Source: Ramlibacter tataouinensis (GTDB taxonomy: Bacteria; Pseudomonadota; Gammaproteobacteria; Burkholderiales; Burkholderiaceae_C). Taken from it: a stretch of DNA of 64,000 nt. Positions within the stretch are counted from its first letter, which is position 1; each line of letters opens with the position of its first letter. This document shows positions 9,854-17,300 of the stretch, one piece after another. The translations under genes were made by a program, and so were the position numbers. The notes beneath the pieces are model-generated. The model saw nothing but the letters and a program-made list of their open reading frames with translations, was not told the DNA's origin and made no database searches. The stretch covers positions 1,922,001 to 1,986,000 of the forward strand of contig NZ_CP010951.1 in the NCBI RefSeq assembly GCF_001580455.1, written 5' to 3'.

Positions 9854-11595
9854 AAGCAGTACTTCACACCGCCACCCTGCGGCTCTGGCAGGCGATGGCG
9901 TGCCTGGCCTTGTTCCTGTTCGCGGGACTCGCGCACGCGGCCCCGCCCGAGGGCGACATCACGCTCCAGGGCGAATTCTGGGTGGACGACTCCGGCAAGC
10001 TCGGTATCGAGGAGGTCGCCGGCGGCGCGGCCAGGCTCCAGCCGGTCGAACGCCACCGCGCCTATCCGCTCGGCGACGGCGCGCTCTGGCTGCGCTACGA
10101 CATCCCGGCGCTGGACGCGCAGCAGCGCTGGCACCTGCTGCTCTCGGGCGCCGCCTTCCTCAACCGCGCGAGCCTGTTCGTGCGCGGTCCGGACGGCCGG
10201 TGGCAGGAGCAGCGCGCGGGCGACCACACGCCGGTGTCCCAGTGGCACCGGCCGCATTTCTCGCCGCTGTTCACGCTGCCGCAGGCGCCGGGCCCGGTCT
10301 GGCTGCGGCTGGAAAACCGGCCGGCGCCCGCCAGCCCCTTTGTGCAGCTGCTGTCGGAAAGCAGCGTGGAGCGCAACAACAGCTGGACCTACCTGCTGGT
10401 GGGCGGCTACGTCGGCTTTTGCCTGCTGGTGTTCGTGGTCGGCCTCATGCATGCGCGCATGTACGCCGACATCGCTTTCGACACCTACTGCCTGTACGTC
10501 GCCTGCATGCTGCTTTTTCAGCTGTCGTTCACCGGCTTCGGCGGCCTGTTCCTGTGGCCGGGATCGGCGGGCTTCAACGACGCCGCGCCCGGCCTGTTCC
10601 TGTTCCTCATGGTGGCCACCGGCATCTGGTTCATCCGCGAAGCGACGGCCGTCAAGCGGCACAGCCGGATCGTCGACCGCGCGGTGCTGGGCTTCTCGCT
10701 GTTCGGCGCGGCCTTCGCCTGCGTCTACGTCTTCCATCCGAGCCCGGCGGCCTACCGCGTCCTCAACCTCTACGGCCTGCTGTCGGTGCTGCTGAGCATG
10801 TCCGTGTGCCTTTGGACCTGGCACAAGGGCGAAACGCATTCGGGCTGGCTGTTCCTCGGCTTCCTGCCGGTGCACCTGGCCTATCCCTTCCCGGCCTTGC
10901 GCGCCGCCGGCGTGCTGCCGGACAGCTGGGCGACGCAATACGCCGTGATGATGGGCACGGCCCTGGAGATCCCGCTGCTGCTGTACATCCTGCACCGCCG
11001 CGCCAAGGACTTCAGCGAGAACCGGGCGCGCATGCGCGTGCTGGACTCGACCGACCCGCTCACTGGCCTCACCAGCACGCCCGTGCTGCGCCTGCGCCTG
11101 CGCGATGCGTTGCGCCGCGGCGCGCGCTCGGGCACGCGCTGCACCGCGCTCATGGTGGAGCTGGCCAACCACGGCGAGATCGTCTCGGCGCTCGGCCGCG
11201 AGGCCGGCGACCGCGCCCTGGTGGTCGCGGCCTCGCGGCTGTCGTCGCTGGTGCGCGAGGTCGACACCGTCTGCCGCATCGCCGACGCGCGCTTCGCGCT
11301 GCTGCTGGAAGGCCCGCAAGCCGAGGAGACGCGGCGCAAGCTGGCGCAGCACATCGTCGCGCGCGGGCTCGAACCCGTGACCCAGCTCGCGCCCGATCTC
11401 GCGCTGCGCTTTCGCGCCGTGTCGGCCTGGGCGCCCGACGAGGGCAGCCGCGCCGACGCCAACGCGCAGGAATCCCTGCTGATGGCTCGGCTGAACTTCG
11501 GGCTGGATCAGCTGCTGGAGGATCCCCGCAAGGTGGTGCACCACCTCGAGCCGTCGCGCGGCGCCGTCGAAGGCACGGCGGCGGCACCGGCCTGA
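9835..11595 (+). CDS. 7TMR-DISM receptor with degenerate GGDEF domain
   Basis: 586 residues from the ATG at 9835; a TTG at 9850 is an alternative. A signal peptide ends near LFAGLAHAAPP, followed by a periplasmic 7TMR-DISMED2-like beta domain (about 40-175), seven membrane helices (about 185-395) and a C-terminal GGDEF-like domain. DSTDPLTGL is intact, but the GGDEF signature is replaced by ADARF (residues 483-487), and the metal-binding Asp loop reads ELANHGEI. Diguanylate cyclase activity is therefore unlikely; a binding or scaffold role is inferred. Its start overlaps the MpaB gene. Confidence 0.78.
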   Translation: MEAPFLKAVLHTATLRLWQAMACLALFLFAGLAHAAPPEGDITLQGEFWVDDSGKLGIEEVAGGAARLQPVERHRAYPLGDGALWLRYDIPALDAQQRWHLLLSGAAFLNRASLFVRGPDGRWQEQRAGDHTPVSQWHRPHFSPLFTLPQAPGPVWLRLENRPAPASPFVQLLSESSVERNNSWTYLLVGGYVGFCLLVFVVGLMHARMYADIAFDTYCLYVACMLLFQLSFTGFGGLFLWPGSAGFNDAAPGLFLFLMVATGIWFIREATAVKRHSRIVDRAVLGFSLFGAAFACVYVFHPSPAAYRVLNLYGLLSVLLSMSVCLWTWHKGETHSGWLFLGFLPVHLAYPFPALRAAGVLPDSWATQYAVMMGTALEIPLLLYILHRRAKDFSENRARMRVLDSTDPLTGLTSTPVLRLRLRDALRRGARSGTRCTALMVELANHGEIVSALGREAGDRALVVAASRLSSLVREVDTVCRIADARFALLLEGPQAEETRRKLAQHIVARGLEPVTQLAPDLALRFRAVSAWAPDEGSRADANAQESLLMARLNFGLDQLLEDPRKVVHHLEPSRGAVEGTAAAPA

Positions 11596-11600
11596 GGGCG

Positions 11601-11628
11601 GCGCGCCGGCGGCGGCTGGCGCGCTTTT
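11601..11628 (+). terminator. Probable intrinsic terminator of the 7683-11595 operon
   Basis: A 7-bp GC stem (GCGCGCC at 11601, GGCGCGC at 11618) with a 10-base loop is followed directly by TTTT. It sits 6 bp after the stop of the 7TM receptor gene and before the mandelate racemase gene. Confidence 0.5.
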
Positions 11629-11688
11629 CACGCCGCCGCTGAAATCTCTTCATTGGCATTGCAGCCGGCACGCGCCTAGAGTTGCGCG

Positions 11689-12759
11689 ATGAAGATCGCC
11701 GCCCTCCAGGTCCGCTGCGTCCAGGCCCCGATGCCGCAGCCGCACCGCACCGCCTCGGGCACCGTGTCGGTGTCGCCGCTGGTGTTGCTGACGCTGGCCA
11801 CCGACGCCGGCGTCAGCGGCCACAGCATCGTCTTCAGCTACTCGCCGGCGGCGCTCAAGCCGCTGGGCGAACTGATGAAGAACATGGAGCCGCTGGTGGC
11901 CGGGCAGGTACTGGCGCCGGCGGCCCTCAGCGACCGGCTGCACGCGCGTTTCCGGCTGCTCGGCACCCACGGGCTGGTCGGCATGGCGCTGGCCGGCATC
12001 GACATGGCGCTGTGGGATGCGCAGGCGCGCGCGCTCGGCCAGCCCCTGTGCGCGCTGCTCGGTGCCGCGCCGCGGCCGGTGCCCGCGTACGGCGGCATCG
12101 GCTACGACGGCGCGCAGGCCAGCGCGAGCGCTGCGGAAGCTTTGGCGCGCCAGGGCTTCAAGGCGGTGAAGGCCAAGATCGGCTACCCGACGCTGGAAGA
12201 AGACCTGGCGGTGGTGCGCGCCATGCGCGCGGCGGCCGGTCCTGGCGTCGCCATCATGGTCGACTACAACCAGTCGCTGCCGCCGGCCGAAGCGCTGGGG
12301 CGGCTGCAGGCGCTGGACGGTGAAGGCCTGGCCTGGGTGGAAGAGCCGGTGCTGGCGCACGATTTCCATGGACTGGCGGCGCTGGCGCGCCGGGTCCGCA
12401 CGCCGCTGCAGGCGGGCGAGAACTGGTGGGGGCCGCAGGACTTCGAGAATGCGCTGCGCGCCGGCGCCGGGCCACTGGCCATGCCGGACGCGATGAAGTG
12501 CGGCGGTGTCACCGGCTGGCAGCGCATCGCCGCGCTGGGCCAGGCGCAGGGCCTGTCGCTGTCGAGCCACCTGTGGCCGGAAGTCAGCGCGCAACTGCTG
12601 TGCGCCACGCCCACCGCGCACTGGCTGGAATACGTCGACTGGTGGAACATCGTGCTCAAGGCGCCGCTGGAAATTCGCGAAGGCCTGGCCTATCCGTCGA
12701 CCGGTCCCGGTTCCGGGGTGGAGTTCGACGACGCGGCTGTGCAAAGATATCTCACCTGA
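11689..12759 (+). CDS. mdlA: Mandelate racemase
   Basis: 356 residues, enolase superfamily: N-terminal capping domain (1-125), TIM barrel (130-320) and C-terminal cap. Compared from memory with the Pseudomonas putida enzyme, every catalytic position is present at a constant offset of three: K161/K163 in the KxK motif (164/166), metal ligands D192, E218 and E244 (195, 221, 247), the D267-H294 dyad (270, 297) and E314 (317). Long stretches match too (MVDYNQSLP, MPDAMK, TPTAHWLE). The reaction is Mg-dependent interconversion of (R)- and (S)-mandelate, or a close 2-hydroxy acid. A GlcD-type oxidase starts 17 bp downstream. Confidence 0.88.
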   Translation: MKIAALQVRCVQAPMPQPHRTASGTVSVSPLVLLTLATDAGVSGHSIVFSYSPAALKPLGELMKNMEPLVAGQVLAPAALSDRLHARFRLLGTHGLVGMALAGIDMALWDAQARALGQPLCALLGAAPRPVPAYGGIGYDGAQASASAAEALARQGFKAVKAKIGYPTLEEDLAVVRAMRAAAGPGVAIMVDYNQSLPPAEALGRLQALDGEGLAWVEEPVLAHDFHGLAALARRVRTPLQAGENWWGPQDFENALRAGAGPLAMPDAMKCGGVTGWQRIAALGQAQGLSLSSHLWPEVSAQLLCATPTAHWLEYVDWWNIVLKAPLEIREGLAYPSTGPGSGVEFDDAAVQRYLT

Positions 12760-12776
12760 CCGAACCGCTCCGCCCC

Positions 12777-14270
12777 ATGAACGCACCTGCCGATCCCCAG
12801 CCCCTGCAGCGCGCCGTGCGCCAGGCGCAGGTCGTCGCCGCCCTGCGCGCGCTGTTGCCGCCGGAGGCCCTGCTGTGGAGCGCGGAGGAAACCACGCCCT
12901 ACGAGTGCGACGGCCTGACGGCCTACCGCCAGCGCCCGCTGGTGGTGGCGCTGCCGGAGACCGAGGCCCAGGTGCAGGCCGTGCTGAAGGCCTGCCACGC
13001 CCTGCAGGTGCCGGTGGTGGCGCGCGGCGCCGGCACCGGGCTGTCGGGCGGCGCGATGCCGCATGCGGACGGCGTGACGCTGTCGCTGGCCCGGTTCAAC
13101 CGGATCCTGGCGATCGATCCGCTGTCGCGCACGGCGCGGGTGCAATGCGGTGTGCGCAATCTCGTCATCAGCGAGGCGGCGGCGCCGCATGGGCTGTACT
13201 ACGCGCCCGACCCGTCCAGCCAGATTGCCTGCACCATCGGCGGCAACGTCGCCGAGAACTCCGGCGGCGTGCATTGCCTGAAGTACGGCCTGACGCTGCA
13301 CAACGTGCTGAAAGTGCGCGGCTTCACGGTGGAGGGCGAGCCGGTCGAGTTCGGGTCCGCGGCCCTGGACGCCGCGGGCTATGACCTGCTGAGCGTGGTG
13401 ATCGGCAGCGAAGGCATGCTGGCCGTCGCGATGGAGGTCACGGTGAAGCTGGTGCCCAGGCCGCAACTGGCGCGCTGCATCATGGCCAGCTTCGACGATG
13501 TGCGGAAAGCCGGCGACGCCGTCGCCGCGGTGATCGCCGCCGGCATCATCCCGGCCGGGCTGGAGATGATGGACAAGCCCATGACCGCAGCGGTCGAGGA
13601 CTTCGTGCACGCGGGCTATGACCTCGACGCCGAAGCCATCCTGCTGTGCGAGAGCGACGGCACGCCCGAGGAGGTGGAGGAAGAGATCGGCCGCATGAGC
13701 GAGGTGCTGCGCAGCGCCGGCGCCACCGCGATCGCGGTCAGCCGCGACGAGGCCGAGCGCCTGAAGTTCTGGAGCGGCCGCAAGAACGCCTTTCCCGCCT
13801 CGGGGCGCATCAGCCCCGACTACATGTGCATGGATTCGACCATCCCGCGCAAGCGCCTGGCGGACATCCTGCTGGCCATCCAGCAGATGGAACGCAAGTA
13901 CGGCCTGCGCTGCGCCAATGTGTTCCATGCCGGCGACGGCAACCTGCATCCGCTGATCCTGTTCGACGCCAACGACCCCGACCAGCTGCGGCGCTGCGAA
14001 CTGTTCGGCGCCGAAATCCTGGAAACCAGCGTCGCCATGGGCGGCACGGTCACCGGAGAGCACGGCGTGGGCGTCGAGAAGCTCAACTCGATGTGCGTGC
14101 AGTTCAGCCGCGAGGAGTGCGAGCAGATGTTCGCGCTCAAGCGCGCCTTCGACCCCCAGGGCCTGCTCAACCCCGGCAAGGCCATCCCGACGCTGAACCG
14201 CTGCGCCGAGTACGGCAAGATGCTGGTGCGCGGCGGGCGGCTCGCGCACCCGGACTTGCCGCGGTACTAG
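12777..14270 (+). CDS. glcD: FAD-linked 2-hydroxyacid oxidase/dehydrogenase, GlcD type
   Basis: 497 residues. The N-terminal PCMH-type FAD domain (residues 50-230) has VVARGAGTGLSGGAMP, CTIGGNVAENSGG and VVIGSEGMLAV. The C-terminal cap contains FHAGDGNLHP, TGEHGVGVEKLN and the closing FDPQGLLNPGK. These are hallmarks of glycolate oxidase subunit GlcD and D-lactate dehydrogenases. It uses FAD to oxidise a 2-hydroxy acid to the 2-oxo acid. GlcE and GlcF, normally next door, are absent here: the following gene is the adhesin on the other strand. Pairing with mandelate racemase suggests it may oxidise one mandelate enantiomer; that is inference. Confidence 0.85.
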   Translation: MNAPADPQPLQRAVRQAQVVAALRALLPPEALLWSAEETTPYECDGLTAYRQRPLVVALPETEAQVQAVLKACHALQVPVVARGAGTGLSGGAMPHADGVTLSLARFNRILAIDPLSRTARVQCGVRNLVISEAAAPHGLYYAPDPSSQIACTIGGNVAENSGGVHCLKYGLTLHNVLKVRGFTVEGEPVEFGSAALDAAGYDLLSVVIGSEGMLAVAMEVTVKLVPRPQLARCIMASFDDVRKAGDAVAAVIAAGIIPAGLEMMDKPMTAAVEDFVHAGYDLDAEAILLCESDGTPEEVEEEIGRMSEVLRSAGATAIAVSRDEAERLKFWSGRKNAFPASGRISPDYMCMDSTIPRKRLADILLAIQQMERKYGLRCANVFHAGDGNLHPLILFDANDPDQLRRCELFGAEILETSVAMGGTVTGEHGVGVEKLNSMCVQFSREECEQMFALKRAFDPQGLLNPGKAIPTLNRCAEYGKMLVRGGRLAHPDLPRY

Positions 14271-14271
14271 G

Positions 14272-14296
14272 GCCAGGCGCTGCCGCCGCGCCTGGC
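14272..14296. terminator. Hairpin between convergent glcD and adhesin genes
   Basis: A perfect 9-bp inverted repeat (GCCAGGCGC at 14272, GCGCCTGGC at 14288) fills most of the 45-bp gap between two convergent genes. There is no T-tract on either side, so if it terminates transcription it does so as a strong GC hairpin or with Rho. Confidence 0.4.
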
Positions 14297-14315
14297 GAGC
14301 CGACGGCCGCCGGCG

Positions 14316-17300
14316 TCAGCGGCAGGTCGCGTCGGTCAGCCCTTCGTTGCCCGGGCCCTTCTGCTTCTTTTCTTCCTTCAGGGCGAGCTCGGTGAACACC
14401 GTCAGCGGGTTCGTATCCATTTCCGCGATGACCTGTTGCGCCGTGGCGTGATCGCCGCCGAGCAACAGCACGATGGTGTCGGTCTGCGTGAGCGGGGCGG
14501 GGGTCGGTGCCGAAGTGGGCGCAGGCGTCGGTGCGGGTGTCGGTGCGGGTGTCGGTGCAGGCGTCGGTGCAGGCGTCGGCGCAGGTGTCGGCGCGGGTGT
14601 CGGTGCCGGCGTCGGCGCGGGTGTCGGTGCCGGCGTCGGCGCAGGCGTCGGTGCAGGCGTCGGCGCGGGCGTCGGCGCGGGCGTCGGCGCGGGCGTCGGT
14701 GCAGGTGTCGGTGCAGGCGTCGGTGCAGGCGTCGGCGCGGGCGTCGGCTCGGGCGTCGGCGCGGGCGTCGGTGCAGGCGTCGGTGCGGGCGTCGGTGCGG
14801 GCGTCGGTGCGGGCGTCGGCGCAGGCGTAGGTGCAGGTGTCGGCTCGGGCGTCGGTGCCGGAGTCGGCGCAGGCGTAGGTGCAGGTGTCGGCTCGGGCGT
14901 CGGTGCCGGAGTCGGCGCAGGCGTGGGTGCAGGTGTCGGCGCTGGCGTCGGTGCCGGTGTGGGTGCCGGCGTCGGCTGCACCACCACCTGCAGCGTCGCA
15001 CCGGCGGGCGCGGGCGCAGCGCTGGCCTGGTAGCTGGCGGGAGCGGACACGACCGGGGCGACCTGCACGTCCAGTTCGGTGGCATTGAGCACGTTCAGTT
15101 GCGTGCCTGGGCCGAGGCTCGCGCCATTGGCCACGGTCAGTTCGATCACCGCCGGCGGCGCGGCGACCACCAAGGCGGCAGGGCCTGCCTCCTCCGATCC
15201 CGGCGCGCTGCTCACGAAGCGCGCCGCGCCGGTGACGTTGACCACGTCATAGCTGGTCGGCGAAGCGACGTCGATGGCCAGCACCGAGCCCGGGCCGCTG
15301 GCGAGGTGGCCAATGACGTTCAGCGTGCCCACGGAGCCCGCCACGTCGGGCTGGCCGGGGGCGATGCGGCCCAGGTTGTACAGCGTGCCCTGGCCGCCCT
15401 GCACCATGAACGTGCCGTTGCCGCGGATCTCGCCGGTGGCGCTGTTGGTGAAGAGGCCTGAACCGGCGACGCTGACCTGGTTCGGGCCGGCGACGTCGCA
15501 GCTCGCGGTGCACGAGAAGCTGCCCGCATTCAGCTGGCCGGACAGCCAGATGGTTCCGTTGTTGAGCGAGAAATTCGGCGCGGAGAGCAGGCCCCCTGGC
15601 GCGATGTTCAGGAAGCCGTTGTTCTCCGTGAGGTTGGCCCACACGCCGCCGCCGCTCACGAATATCGAGGCGCCGGGGTTGTTGATCACGCCGTTGTCGG
15701 CATCCAGGTAGGCATCGCCCGACAGGTTGACGGTGCCGCTGTTGGCGAACAGCTTGCCGCCATACAGGCCGAAGCTGCTGCCCACGTTGAGCGTGCCGGA
15801 GTTCACCCAGTTGCCGCCGAACCAGACGTAGCCGAGGATGTTGACGGCGCGGCCCGTCGCCATGGCCGCCACGAAGCCCTGCCCGCCGGTCGGTCCGTAG
15901 CTCTCGGTGACCCAGCCGTAGCCGCCGCTGCCGCCGCCCGCGGACAGGTCGCCGCCCGTCAGGTTGAGGTCGCCGCCGGCCGAGACGATGCTGATGTTGC
16001 CGCCGGCCCCGCCGGCCCCGCCGCCCTGGAAGCCGTCGCCGCCCGAGCCACCGCCGCTCTGGATCGAGGGGCTGATGTTCAGGGCGCCGTTGGATTGATG
16101 GATCAGCACGGTGGCGCCGTTGCCGCCCTTGCCGCCGATGCCCGCTGACGAGTAGCCCCCCCAGCCGCCGTCGTTGTAAACGCTGAAGTTGCCGGCCAGC
16201 GTGCCGCCGCGCAGGGAAATGTTGCCGCCATTGCCGCCGATGCCCAGCGAGTACGAATTGCCGCCGGACGAACCGACGTCGGACCCGATGGCCAGGGTGC
16301 CGCTGGTCTGCACGGAGATGGCCCCGCCGTTGCCGCCGTTGCCCAGTTCGGAATCACCGCCGCCGGCGCCAATGAAACTGAGGTCGACGTTGCCGCCGGT
16401 GTTGAGGGTGACGTTGCCGCCCTTGCCGCCGGTGCCCTGCCAGCCGTCGCCGCCCCAGGTGTCGATGCCCGAGTAGTAGGACGTGTCGCCGATCTTGACC
16501 GGCCCGTTGGAAGCGATGGTGACGTTGCCGCCGGCGCCGCCGACGCTGCCGTCGCCGCCCCAGGCATTGATGCCGCCGCTGTAGCTGGGACCGCCGATCG
16601 TGACGCCGGCGCCGGCGTTGACGACGATGGCGCCGCCCGCGCCGCCCGCGCCCGAGTTCGATGAGCTGCTGCCGCCCTGCGCGGCCAGTTCGCCCAGCAC
16701 GGTCAGGCTGCCGGCGCCCGTGCCGATGGTGATGTTGCCGCCCTTGCCGCCGGCACCCAGGCTGTAGCTGCTGCCGCCCCAGGTGTTGACGCCACCGCCC
16801 AGCGAGGTGTCGCCGAGGACGACCGGGCCGTTCGCCGTGATGGAAACGTTGCCGCCGGCGCCACCGTTGCCGCTCTCGCCCCAGCCGCCGTTGGTGACGA
16901 TGCCGGAGTCGTAGTAGTAGCTGTCGCCGATGCTGATCGAGCTCGAGGTCGACAGCGTGACGCTGCCCCCGGCGCCGCCGGCGCCCAGCGAGCCGAAGCC
17001 GCCCCAGGCGGCGATGCGCGTCCCGGTGATGCTGCCGGAGCCGGCGCTGATGGTGACGTTGCCGCCCTTGCCGCCCTTGCCGCCGTTGCCCTGCCAGCCA
17101 TCGCCGCCCCGGGCTTCGATGCCGCTGTCGAAGCCGGAGGTGCCGATCTTGACCGGCCCGTTGGCGGTGATCGAGATGTTGCCGGCATTGCCGCCGGTGG
17201 CGCCCCAGCCGCCCCAGGTCTGAATGCCCGAGCCCCAGCTCGGGCCGCCGATGGTGACGCCGCCGGTGGTCGTGATGGTGACGTTGCCGCCGGTGCCGCC

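Noticed and set aside
9835..11595. Annotation as an active diguanylate cyclase
   Set aside because: The GGDEF signature is ADARF and the metal-binding loop is degenerate; only the domain fold can be claimed.
14507..14985. Regular short repeats considered as a CRISPR array
   Set aside because: The 12-bp period has no spacers and is in frame with the adhesin; no cas genes are present.
14473..15033. Plus-strand ORF encoding a perfect Val-Gly-Ala-Gly repeat
   Set aside because: It is the antisense of the (APTP)n stretch in the adhesin gene; the repeat makes all frames open. No start signal or neighbour supports it.
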